The position numbers and the translations under genes were made by a program. Source: Euwallacea fornicatus (taxonomy: Eukaryota; Arthropoda; Insecta; Coleoptera; Curculionidae). Taken from it: 64,000 bases of DNA. The DNA is taken from the NCBI RefSeq assembly GCF_040115645.1, contig NC_089544.1:1674001-1738000 (forward strand), read 5' to 3'. The notes beneath the pieces were generated by a model. That model searched no databases, was not told where the DNA came from, and saw nothing but the letters and a program-made list of their open reading frames with translations. Within the stretch, counting starts at the first letter, position 1, and the number at the start of each line of letters is the position of its first letter. Positions 12,701 through 24,008 of the stretch are shown in pieces.

Positions 12701-15700
12701 GGGGTCAGGTTTGGAAAGCGGACTGGCCAAGAAGATGTCAAATCCAAAATAAATAACTTCGTATTTAATAGAAAAAGTAGCATCTTTCCGGCTAGTTTCG
12801 CATTACAGCGTAGATACAATTTTCCTGTTCTTAACTCCCATGTCGCTCCCAATCCTCAAGAGAATATAATCCGTTCCTTAATGAAAATCCCTTTTAGTTA
12901 GTGCACTTAAACCAATTTTGAAGGCGTCGCAAACCTAATCATCGAGAAATTATGTAGACACACAGCTGTCCCAAAATACCTTCCGGTCTTATAATCCAAT
13001 TATTCAGTCCTGAACGCTTTCCAGGTTTATTTAGAGATACCAGCATGTGTTAAATTTCCCTTAGGTCTAGGCTGCATAATTAAACGATCCTCTTTGGAAT
13101 TATAAACGCAAGCTCTATTCTAGCAAAAGAGACATTTGGCATTAATCGCGCTGCGTTGTCCTATTTCAAATAAGTCTTCGAAATATCAAGGGGGTACACG
13201 GCAAATTTACGAGGAAAATGTTATTTTAGGAAACTCAGGGAGTGCATGTGTGTACCATTGGCCCGAATGCAAAATTTCCAGCCTTTTACTGCGAATCTAG
13301 TGGTTGCGATTCACCCTACAACGTCCCCACTACCTTGGATGCTGCCAGGTCGATCCAGGCTCACATAGGAATGGGTTTAGAATCAGGTAATAATTAATCT
13401 TTTAATTTCGTACGCGGTTGGTGCAAATTTATCTTAGCGACACCCCCATTAAAGAGAATTTGTTCTCCATTGTTATTTAACGCTTCTAGGATTGCTTTTT
13501 GCGGTGCCCGTACCGGAACCATTCGCCCTTAATCCTGAATCAATAGACAAATTAATAGAGGAGGCATTAGCGAAAGCCGATACGGCAGCTATAAGGGGTA
13601 AAATGATTACTCCCTTTCTATTGTCCCAAATCGCGGAGATGACGTCTGGAAATTCTTTGGAAACTAGTATCCTTTGAGGGTGGAGATTTCGTCCCTTGTT
13701 GCGTTCGTTCAACGGTGGCGAATAGGGCCGGCGGCAAAGAACTGTGCCGCGTGGATCTAAATTACCCCAAAAATTTTCGACAAATTATTATTATTATTAA
13801 AAAATTCTAAAGCAGCCCCAAATGGGACAAAAAAAAATCTTCGGATGTTTATTATTTTTTTTAATATTGCTTACGTAAATAGCGCAAAATGGCCGATTGT
13901 TAAAAATCGGAGGTACGCATACAAGTTTGGTAAAAAAATGCAGTACAAAGTCGGTTAAATAGGGCGTGTGTTCGAAGACCTCTAATTTGCGGTGTCACTT
14001 GACCCATGTTTCATAAAAAAAAAAAATTATTATAAAAAAAATCGGTTATTTTGTGCAACCGGTGACGTAAGCAACATTAAAAAACACGAACCGAAGTCAA
14101 AAAACAAATTTTTGTCTGATTTATTGGTGATTTAGAATTTAAAAAAAAGTTAAAAAGTTGACAAAGGGGTCGGGGGGCGGATGGAAGAGGGGAGGCCATT
14201 TAGAACCCCACAGTGTGAAATCGTCCGTTCGAAAGAAGCCCAACCAGTTCTGCGGACTGGTGCCTAAACACATGTCAGCTGGGCCATATAGAAATTAGAT
14301 AATAGATTTCTATTTACTGTTTCAATTTAATATCTTCAATCTCTTGTATCCCTTCCCATTAATGATACATAATCAGTTAATTGACTTCCGGGACAAATAT
14401 TGGCAAATGTCCAGCCCACTCGCCGCCGAACAGCGGACGGGCCAAATATGTTTGCTTTGCTTCGAGTCATAATAATTTTACATTGTTTTAATAAGACATG
14501 GACCCGAGGTTGTTTAATCCGTTGTTCGGGTTGTTCGTCAACGGATTAAAGTTCTGGTAATCTTACCAAGCGGACAACGTCCATGCAAATTAAATAAGGT
14601 CGACGAAAACATGACCAGGGCATTGGTCAGTTTCGTGATCTGCATGGAAATTATATTCCAGGTGGTACTTCCAGGATGTTGATATAGTGGCATTAGGGCC
14701 CTATGTGCATATCCTGGTATCTTAAGCTTTGAGCTATATTGGCTCTATGAGTTACTAGATCAAAGTGCTGGCAATTTTGCGAGGAGACGTTAATCCGTTA
14801 AGAGTTTCCGTCGGTCCCATGAAGATTATCCTCTTGGCAAATGTGCCAGAATTTATATTGTTTACCGTCAAAGAGACTGCTTTCCTTAATGCTTTTCTCA
14901 GACGTAGCCCTGATCAAGAATAATGCAAAATTTGCAGCTCAAATAGCTTGGCATTTGTCTCAAATGAGAACCAATGCTAAAAGAATTTCCGAACCTCCGA
15001 AAGCAAAGAAGCAATTGTCTGCCCCACAGAATCCTCCGGTAAGTATATTTTTTGTGAGCTCCAAGAGTGAGTTGCAATAACATTAAGACTACTACTAATT
15101 AACTTTAAGACTACACCTCGTGTCCATTTCTGGAGCTCAGCTATGGGAACTTCGGCAAAATTTCATGAAAATATCAAAAATCCTCGTAAATAATAATTCA
15201 AGGGGTATAGATCTGGCGAATATACGGGCCATCGTACCTTTAATTTCTAACATGTTGCATTTTTCTTTTTTTTTTTTTGTTAATTATTTCGTAGGGTTTA
15301 ATCAGGCAATTAGACGACTTTATTGCATTGAGTTAAAATGAGCACTAGCAGTGACAATAACGCACGCCAAGCTCCTTACCCAACAACCGAGCTTGTGTGC
15401 TTCGAGATCTGAAGTCGCGCCCATCAAACTCGAACGCGTCACTTCGCTGCACCAATTTTATGCCCATCGACCTTCATCCCATCTATGACAAGCATGATCA
15501 ATCATCGGTCTAAAGTTGCATTAGAATAGTGAATTAGTTTACATGGAGCGCCCTTTTACAAATTTGCTCAGCTCTAAAGGCGATAAAAGGCCCTATCTCT
15601 CGCCATCCGTTATAGGTCGCCTGGAAATGCCTTTGGAGATATTGCCCTCGTATAAAATACAATCTATAGGAAGAACCCCGGAAAGTAATTAACAGAATTG

Positions 15701-16129
15701 ATGTGTGTAATTATTACATCGATTAACTCTTTGGAAGTGTTTTGATGATTGATGAGACGTTCCAAACGGGGCGTCTTGGGAAGCAACTTCGGCTCCAAGA
15801 ATGTTTCAGAGGCTATTCAGTAGCTTGCAGGTTCGGTTAAACGCTTCCAAAAATATGATTTTTTGGTATGTCTCTCCTTCCTCTTAACGCACAACGTTTT
15901 AGAATAGGTCTTGACCTTTTATCATCATTTTGGGGTGGATGGGAAGAAGGGAAAAATCTCGGGGTCAAATGATCGAAAATGGGTAAACTTACCAAGAGGG
16001 TTCTTTAATACCATCTAACAATTCGCCTCGAAATACCAACCACCTCTGAACTTCAACTTAACATTTCAGGTAATTATTGGGGGGTCCAACCTGGACTGCG
16101 TGGCACATCTGGACGTCAGTGAAATTAAG
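9704..16129 (+). CDS. Pseudouridine-5'-phosphate glycosidase with the start of a fused PfkB kinase domain (3' part not found)
   Basis: Cleaves pseudouridine 5'-phosphate to uracil and ribose 5-phosphate (PsuG/YeiN family). Seven exons: 9704-9940, 12078-12300, 12464-12603, 13230-13386, 13490-13666, 14902-15038 and 16070-16129. All phases match, giving 377 codons so far. The N terminus (MAMVRCLNSIGIIKFLAK, Arg/Lys-rich, no acidic residue) looks like a mitochondrial presequence. Family motifs: LALESTIITHGMPYP with catalytic Glu52, LNGGTTVAGTI, VFATGGIGGVHRG, VVSSGVKSILDI with the likely Schiff-base Lys188, and ALIKNNAKFAAQIA at the domain end. After a Pro/Lys linker, exon 7 reads VIIGGSNLDCVAHLDVSEIK, the first beta strand of a PfkB kinase, and ends on a GTAGGA donor. 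Glycosidase-kinase fusion in this order is known in eukaryotes. No later kinase exon was recognised. Read-through of the donor adds VGITA and a stop. Confidence 0.9.
11400..11890. repeat. Dispersed repeat copy inside glycosidase intron 1
   Basis: The segment around 11535-11620 (GACATGTTTCGAAAAAAATT, then CGAAATTTTCGATGT) closely matches 58338-58385. The block ends near 11885 with a GAGCCACCCCGTATG motif typical of transposon ends here. Intron 1 (9941-12077) otherwise shows no gene. Confidence 0.55.
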
Positions 16130-18880
16130 GTAGGAATCACTGCTTAATTGAATCGACTCATTTCATGGAAATAATCTCTTCCTACAAGAGAACATACTCG
16201 AAATTAGGTACCGTTTAGTGTGAGTTAACGTTGACGTAACCGTATTCAGTTAACGAAAGTAATTTCCCGGGCGTGAAATATTAAAGACTCCTGGTTCTAG
16301 TTGTGGGAATATTATTGCATGCACATCACGGGGGTTCCTTTCGTATATTTAATTTAATAGTCGTAAATAGAGTCAAGGCCGTTTTATCGTATACCCCTTG
16401 GTTTATTCATGTGATCCGAGGATGGTAGGCTTCGACCCATTGCAAGTTCTGACTCGTTATTTTTCGCCGAAATAACGAAACACTTGGCTTTCTAACAATA
16501 CTTTTTATTAAATGGGTATATACATTAATTTCTTGTACATACATGAATTAGATTTAAGAATAGGTAACAATAATAGATTACAGAAATTCTATATCACGCG
16601 CATCTAAATGGCGAAATTCAAAATTGGGAAGCTTCATTAAGGTCGACATTACCGTTTGGTCTAGATTTTTTTTTTTTTTTAATCCTTGTGTCCTCCGCAC
16701 CGATTTTAACATCTTTTGGTTGTGGCATTTTGTTTTTTGATATTTTAATGTATTTTTTCGGACCGAAAAGACGCACAGAAACACAGAGAGCGAGCGACCT
16801 AGCGAGCGCGGGAGCAAAAGGGGGGGGAGAGAGAAAGAGAGAGGATCGTTATTGAGCTTCGCGTTTGTGTCGGGCCTCAGATTGTGAAAAGTTGTGAAAG
16901 TATGCGCTCATGGACGATAAAAATCTCACCAAAAAAAAGAGTTCCACTGACAATTACCCCCCCCCCCCTTTGCGCATAATTGCATTCTGCTACTTAAATG
17001 CTTCTAAGAGTGCTTCGATTTAGCAAACTTCTGATGCCCAAATCCAAAAGATTTTACATTTTCGAAAGGGAAATGCCAGGTAGGTTCTCGATAAGGTATA
17101 AAAAAATACTATGTTAATTCTAATTTTACGTGAATCTATACAATATAAAAAGACCAAATTCTAGTAATTATAGGCGAGGCACTCTATTCAATTAATAAGC
17201 CTAAAATGTATGTATGTACGGATGATATGTTTTAGAGAAGTACTTTTTACTTTGGATTGAATACCTTCTTTTGCTTTTTGGTTGTACCTTTGATTAAAAA
17301 AAAAAAAAGGGCTTTCGCAGGACCAAATCCCTCTGGGTCCTGCTACCTCCGTAGAATCGGCGATATGAAATATCCAGTCCAAAAATCAATATACAGGGTG
17401 TCCCGAAAATAAACCGCCATACTTTGACCATGCATTATACATCGGAAAGTTAGTTATCGCAGTAAAGGGTGCGCGTTTCAGATTTGTGAGAGAATTTGCC
17501 TCCTCAGTTCTCTAGGTATTGAGTTCAAAATTTGGATATTCGCTGTGCTTTAGATTTCACTCAATAAAAACCGATGTATGGCCAGTAAGCACGGATAACA
17601 ACTATTAAAAAAAAAATTGTTGTTCCTCAGCGATTGATGAGAGGAATTTTCAGGTCTCTGACATATTTTAAATATTCATCTCTCATGCATTTTTCTACTC
17701 TTTTTCCCTGGGTTCAGCGCAACATAACACGGGTCCTTAACAAGGGTGACTGTCCGAGATCTTAGCCAAGGGAAAACGTACGGACTTCACCTGACGGGAC
17801 GTAGGGGTTGTGCTAGTAGGAGAAGGATCGCACAGAGTTTAGCACGACCCCGAGACCAACGAGGAAGTGGATGTCCACTCGGGCCGACATCGCAACTTCG
17901 ATGTTTAGTTTATATCAATTTCGCTGCTCGCGCTGCGATGGAAATTTAAAAAAATATCCGACCGAAAAGCACCAACACAAAAAACAAATAAATTAAAAAA
18001 AAACACACACACAAACAATATCTGTGAGCGTTCAAATTAAAATTCCTCATATACTTTACCTGCACTGGTTAAATTCACTTACTTTCCGATACCATTCTAT
18101 TTCGTCTTCAGCCTACAGTGTTGCCAGCTCAGGCTTCGACCCGCCAAATATATATCAGCGAACTCAGATCGTCATTTTTATTAATGCCGTAACTAAGGCA
18201 TGCTATAACGGAGAAATGTACGATAATTTATAAATAAAGTAAAAAATTGACATTAATTTAGTCCATCACTAGAACCTGTATCAGTCAAAAGTTCTGACAC
18301 GGCGAGACGTCCGACAACTGGATCTGGACTGATTCCGCCCAATTCCGTCGCTGGTCTCTCAATCCACCCCGTCGATCATTGTCGGAGGCAGACTAAACCT
18401 TATGCGGTCCTTCTCCCACTTTCACTAATCCCACATTCCAACTTGAACACACCGATGACACCTCGATGTCATCCTTTTGGGATTTGCAGAAGGCTTTTGA
18501 TTGTGCGTGTCTCATTCCAATTGGCCCGATTCGATGACAGCACGAACGGTTCGACCTCCCTATCTGTCTTCGTACGAAACGGTGAACGCGCTGTCCGAAG
18601 CTTCTGCACTTTAAACCTGGAGAGCCCCGTTAAAACACATTTTCGATTGACGTACAATTTTTCCTGACCCACTTCGGCTGGCCTTCATTCGTTTTCGCGT
18701 GTGTGGGGTGCTCCAAAAACGAATTTTACGGCACCGAGTGCGGTAATACTGTGCTACATTACCGGAATAGTAAGAATCAGGTGAGGCCCAAGGCGAAGGT
18801 TTGCGGCCGAGCCGCAGGCGAGCTCAATGATTCCGTCGAGAGAAGCAGCGTTCTTTACCTTCCTGCTGGTCAATTATCAA
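16130..18880. other. Non-coding stretch after the last recognised kinase exon
   Basis: No kinase exon was found. A GA-rich tract lies at about 16760-16850. A transposon end (TATACAGGGTGTCCCG) is at about 17390-17405. A segment at 17650-17720 resembles 31040-31120. Open frames at 17746-17949 and 18443-18667 show no family signature. Confidence 0.45.
16760..16850 (+). promoter_or_regulatory. GAGA-type purine tract
   Basis: A run of GAGAGC, GAGCGAGCG, G8 and GAGAGAGAAAGAGAGAGG resembles GAGA-factor sites seen near insect promoters. The next ATG opens a 23-codon frame (MDDKNLTKKK...) that leads nowhere clear. No gene could be tied to it, so this may be simple-sequence DNA. Confidence 0.2.
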
Positions 18881-19136
18881 TATAGAGGAGCACAAAAAAA
18901 GTTATCGTGCAATCGCTTGTCATAGGAATAGGTGGAGGTTTCGAGGCAAGAAACACACTTTATTAGAAAAATATGGAACAATAGGAATATTTCTCGGTCC
19001 ATTGACAACGATAATGGAGAAATCGGCGAAAGAAACGACAATTTTTGGCGAACTTCCCGTTAAAATGTTTGCTCAACAAAGTCTCCGTACGATTTCATAT
19101 AATTAAATTTAATTAAATTATTCGGACAATGAATGT

Positions 19137-20170
19137 TTAATATTGTGTCGGGTGTCCTTTAGACTTTAACATTGCATGTAATCGGCGATTCATGGAATTA
19201 ACTAGATTTAACGTTACATTAGACGGTATTTCATTCCATTCTCCTAATGATGCTTCATTCAAGTCCTTTTTATTATTAATTAAGTGTTCCCACAGAGGCT
19301 CAATTAGATTTAAATCCGACGATTGAGGTGGGTGATTTAGAGCTCCCTTAACGTTCCACAGCAGCCGTTCTTTCGCTCGACGCGAGATATGTTGTGGACC
19401 ATTGTCTCGCGTGATTGTGAAAGACCTACCAAGGTCCAACTTTTCAGCACCGACTTTAAAATTCGTTTTTGAAACATTCACATACGATTTGGTGTCCGCC
19501 ATTTCGTCCACAAAACACAGATTTCCCCTCACCCCCGCTGCCGACATGGGACCTCAAACCATACCGCTTCCGCCTTCTCGTTCGACCGCTCAGATAAGTT
19601 TTTAATTTGAAGCCCCGTAATGGGTTTTGTCCACACTTTTCCTTTTCCCTCCGACCCACGGACATTATGCTTACTCTCACCGCTGAAAATGATGTTGTTC
19701 CAGAAGTTCTGGCCCTTATTTAAATGCCCTTTATCATATTTAAACCGTTTCTTTTTAATTCGTCTTCAAAACAAAGGGCTTTCTACCGGGTGGATCTGGC
19801 TTTATAGCCATTGCTTCTTAGAACATCTCGAACTGTTTCGTCGCTGCAGTTTAAGTCTTTTTTAATTTTTTAAATTTTTATTGATTTGCGTGGCGCCCAC
19901 TTTTAGGTTTTTCTTAAACCGACGTACGGTATACCGTCCCTCTTGCGCTCTCACAGCCTTCGGACGTCCAGTTCTTGGTCCTCTTTTCATCGTGCCATGT
20001 TTTCCACAGCCCTCGATTGTGTACTGCACTGTTGACTGACTAATCTTCACCATGTTTGCTACTTCAGCCACTGAATGGCCCTCGCGATACAACTGAATGA
20101 TTAATTGCCTTAAAGCGGCACCAATTTCACGCTTTTTTGAACTCCTGATGCACTATTTAGAATTTTTCTA
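19137..20170 (-). pseudogene. Broken Tc1-like transposase of element A
   Basis: Read in pieces on the minus strand. The N-terminal helix-turn-helix (LYREGHSVAEVANMVKISQS) is followed by GRPKAVRAQEGR and a basic linker. Frameshifts split the middle. The C-terminal piece holds ITRDNGPQHISRRAKE (second catalytic Asp) and SSDLNLIEPLWEHL (catalytic Glu), and ends KSKGHPTQY with a stop. The order and spacing are those of a DD34E Tc1 transposase. The first catalytic Asp region is degraded, so it cannot be active. Confidence 0.8.
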
Positions 20171-20735
20171 GCAACTGAAATCATTACGCAGCCAATCTCG
20201 TAGATATTTCCGTTTTTTAACGGCATTTTTTCGCAGCAAAAAAAGCTTATCGGATGCATTTTTGGATCGTACGGAAAGTTTTCCGAGCAAAAATATGCAC
20301 AATTTTGAGAAAAGTTCACTCAAAAGTGGAATTCCTTCGACTAATTTCTTGTTTATCATTGTTAACGGACTAAGAAATGTTTTTTTTTTTTTTAAAGTTG
20401 CGACACAGTTGTGGACGAAAGTGTGGAATATTTTTTGGAAAAAAAATTTTTGGTGATAATTTTTGTTTTCGCCTTCAAAAGTTGTTGATAAGGTAAAGGT
20501 GCAGTAGCGGGTTTTTTGGTGGAAAAAATACCGTCGTTAACGTAAAATTCCACACAAAAATTAAAATAGGAAATTTTTTTGTGGACTTATTTGGACGTAC
20601 ACAGGATTCACATTAAACCGATACCTAAATGTTTATAACTATTAAAACTCTAATTATATAAATTTTTCAAAAGTTTCTCTACATTTTTCCACTTCCGTAC
20701 GTTCCTAAATTCACCGTCAAATATTCGGCCTAGGA

Positions 20736-21869
20736 ATGCCGTTTTTAAAAAAGTTGTTAAAAAAGCATTTTTTTGTTGGGCAAAAGTATGGAATGCTGTG
20801 CAGTGTTGTTGTTTACATCAGTTCTTCAACCCGACCGTGTGGTGCGCTTTATATGAAATATGCCAATGAAAAAGGTATTTCCCGGAAGATTTTCGCAATT
20901 CACCGGTCCAAATATCACGTGATGGCTGTAACCGAAAAAGACACGGCAAAGACGTTAAAAATCAGCCAAGGGGCCCTCTCCGAAATTTTAAGAAAATTTG
21001 GCACTCATGGGGACGTAAAAGATGGTCTAAAACCTGGAAGAAAAACGAATGATACTACTGATCGACGGATTAAAAAAATATCATCTGCAAACGCTGGCAA
21101 ATCCTCCAGGATTACAAAGCGAGAAATCACTAACAATAGTGACATCAATGTAAGCCATCACACTGTAGCGAGAAATCACTAACAATAGTGACATCAATAT
21201 AAGCCATCACACTGTACGTCGTCGGTTGCGCGAAATGGCATTAGTAGGAAGGATTGCAGCGAAGAAGAAGCCCTTCATTTCTAAGAAGAACAGGAGAGAT
21301 GGAACTGAATTTGCAAAGGAACGTTCGTTTTGGCCACCTTCAAAGTGGAGGACTGTTCTTTTCAGTGACGAAACTAAACTTAATATTTTTAATTCTTATG
21401 GAAAAACTTACGTTCGTCGACCTGTGGGAACTTTGATCCCAACTACCAAAACCTAACAGTGAACCATGGCGGTGGCAGCATAGCAGCATGGGGATGTATA
21501 CCTCGATCAGGAGTTAGACTATTGATCAAAATTGAGAGAATTATGGATCGATTTCAATACAAAGCCATCTTTAAGAATCATATGCCCAAACATTCATCTT
21601 TAATAGTAAAAAATTGGCGAAATGATAATAACATCCCCGTATTAGACTGGCCGTCCCAGTTGCCCGATTTCAACCCGATTGAGCGGCTTTGGAAAAACTT
21701 AAAACGAAAAATTCGAGACGGGAATGTATCCAATCGGGACGAGTTGTGGAAAGTTCTGCAGGAAGAATGGGCGAAGGTTCCCATTTCCATTTGTGAAAAT
21801 TTAATCGATTCTATGCACCGTCGATGTCAGGCTGTTATCAACTCGAAAGGATATGCCACAACATATTAG
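20736..21869 (+). pseudogene. Broken Tc1-like transposase of element B
   Basis: Three reading-frame blocks. Block 1 has the DNA-binding region (TAKTLKISQGALSEILRKFG, then GLKPGRKT). Block 2 holds WRTVLFSDETKLNIFN with the first catalytic Asp. Block 3 ends SQLPDFNPIERLWKNLKRKI with the catalytic Glu, then YATTY and stop. Block 1 stops because a 49-bp segment (21119-21167) is repeated at 21168-21216 with one mismatch, which shifts the frame. In block 3, NHM runs straight into PKHSS, so the second catalytic Asp of the usual DNDPKH motif has been deleted. Confidence 0.85.
21119..21216. repeat. 49-bp tandem duplication inside transposase B
   Basis: Two adjacent 49-bp copies beginning GCGAGAAATCACTAACAATA and ending CACACTGTA differ at a single site (G/A). 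Because 49 is not a multiple of three, the duplication causes the frameshift in the transposase. Confidence 0.92.
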
Positions 21870-22550
21870 TTTATTTAAAATTTTGCGTTCGATTATAATG
21901 GATTTTACGAAGTATTCCATCCTTTTGTTCAGCACAATTTATTGTTTTTTTTTTTTATATTTGTAGAAGTGAACTTATTTGCTTTGTTTGTAATATTATT
22001 AAACATATACTTGGGTTTTTGTATAATGTGTTCATCTTTTAATAATGATGTATTTTGACATAAAACTATGATGGACTTCAAATGTACCCATACTTTCGTC
22101 CAAAACTGTATTTTGACAATAAACTCCATAAATTTCTGGGATAACTAACCGTACCGACGTTTTTTTGCTCCACTGTATAAAATCGCAATTCTGCTAATCT
22201 TAGAAGTGGGCAGGAGGCGATGTTTGATTTGCTTGCACGCCGAAATCCTGTAACAACACATTAATCATACGTGATTGTTAGGTAACCCGTCAGCACGTAT
22301 TGTGGCGTAATAATATTACGTCACAGTATTATCATGATCTCGACCTCGCTTCCACATAGGAAAGCTGAAAAGATATTCTGGAGCATTTTATGTGGGCCCC
22401 GGAGTTCATATAGGGCTTTCGTCTTGTGTCCACCCAATAAATGTCGTAATTTTGGACGGCAGTAAATGCAATAAAAGCAGAAACAAATGGGTCCACATCG
22501 AAAACAAAATACAATAGTTAGCTCCGAATTACTAAACAAAGAATATTTAA

Positions 22551-24008
22551 TACAGCACCGGCCAAAAATGGAGAAACTTTTACGTTCCGTTCATTATTTC
22601 ATAATCAGGCGTTACGGGCTTTATTTCATTTCGGAAGAGAATATACCTTTAAACGCCCTTAAAGCATATAAAAAAAATTCAAACGGCTTTATAAACAATG
22701 GAAAAAAAATTGTTTGCAATTTTAAATGGACAAAAATGACGAAACTTTTCCTTATCTTTGCCACTCTGTGAATTTTGCTCGCGTAAATAGATTCAGATTT
22801 TGGCAGTGCATTTAAAAGGGCCGACAAAATGCCTCGTGGCAAGAAGTTTTCTGATCAAATTAAACAAATCATAATTGAGAAATATCGTTCCGGAGTGAAA
22901 CGAGTCGATATCGCTGGATTTAAATTTGCACAAAAGTGTCGTTTCCGGGCAAATTCAAGCGATACAAAGTCGGGGGGCCCTCGCCGGTGTTCCTAAACCT
23001 GGAAGGCCCAGAAAAACAACTTCAGCCGCAGACAAGTTAATTAGGAGCTGCGCGTTAAAAAATCCGTTTGTTACTGCTGAGGATATAAAAAAAAAAGATT
23101 AACCATCGATTTTGATTTCTGTTAGATCAGTCAGAAGGCGCCTGCTCTGAGAAAAATTTCGCCCTAGAAGATCTGCCGAAAAAACCCTTCACATCTAAAA
23201 AAAAATAGACATTACAGAGAATGATACATTCGACCTTTAACCGGTGGAAAAACGTGCTCTGGTCACACGAAACTAAATACAATCCATATGGATTGGACGG
23301 TATTAAATGGGTACGGCGTCCTGTGAATGAACGATTCAACCCCAAGTATATGAGACCCACGATAAAACACGCAGGAGGCAAGGTCCTTATGTGGGGTTAT
23401 TTTTCTGGGCTCGGAGCAGGACCGCTGGTGCAATTTAACGGGACTATGGACCGGCATATATACCTCGATGTATTGAAGAATACAATGTTGCCGTGTGCCG
23501 AGATAAACTTACCTTTAACTTGGAAATTTATGCACGACAATGATCCCCAGCGCACCGCCAAATTAATTAAGAACTTTTTGGAAGTTGGCCAGCGCAGAGT
23601 CCCGACTTGAATCCTTTGGAGAACTTGTGGGACCAATTTGAGGCTGATGCGAGATATAAAAATGCGGAAAAATTTAAAGGGGAATTATACATTGCCCTAT
23701 TACGTGCCAGGGGGCACACGTCGGAAGACGTTGTTAAAAGTAAAGATTATCCAATAAAATATTGAGAGAATTCATTGATAATTATCATTTTCATTAATGT
23801 TTCTCCACTTTCATCCTCGTGAAAATTTATATTAATCTTATTTGATCAGAATAACGGTCCTTTTTCAAAAGGTTTTTTCTTTTTTTAATTACTGCTTTAC
23901 TACTTATCGTGAATCTATGCATATGTACGTGTTAAATTTGAACGTTACTGCACTACATAAAATCGCAGCAAATTATTGAAAGTTCCCCCACTTTTGGCCG
24001 ACACTGTA
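22551..24008 (+). mobile_element. Tc1-like DNA transposon C
   Basis: Ends match as inverted repeats bordered by TA: left TACAGCACCGGCCAAAAATG, right (minus strand) TACAGTGTCGGCCAAAAGTG. Length is 1458 bp. It lies about 370 bp right of element A and carries a broken transposase on the plus strand. Confidence 0.85.
22829..23765 (+). pseudogene. Broken Tc1-like transposase of element C
   Basis: Begins MPRGKKFSDQIKQIIIEKYR, a normal N terminus for the family, and ends YPIKY and stop. The middle is frameshifted. The first catalytic position reads VLWSHETKYN, with His where the family has Asp. The second reads FMHDNDPQRT and is intact. A one-base shift after FLEVGQRR separates it from SPDLNPLENLWDQF, which carries the catalytic Glu. 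Confidence 0.83.

Larger units (their letters stand above)
20404..22110 (+). mobile_element. Tc1-like DNA transposon B, nested in element A
   Basis: Terminal inverted repeats of about 25 bp: left ACAGTTGTGGACGAAAGTGTGG, right (minus strand) ACAGTTTTGGACGAAAGTATGG. Length is 1.7 kb. The flanking element A sequence continues on both sides. It lies opposite to A in orientation. Confidence 0.82.
18881..22179 (-). mobile_element. Tc1-like DNA transposon A (host of nested element B)
   Basis: The ends match as inverted repeats: left TATAGAGGAGCACAAAAAAA, right (minus strand) TATACAGTGGAGCAAAAAAAC, with TA at the borders. Without the inserted element B (20404-22110) it is about 1.6 kb, the usual Tc1 size. 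Its transposase lies on the minus strand (19137-20170). Confidence 0.8.
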
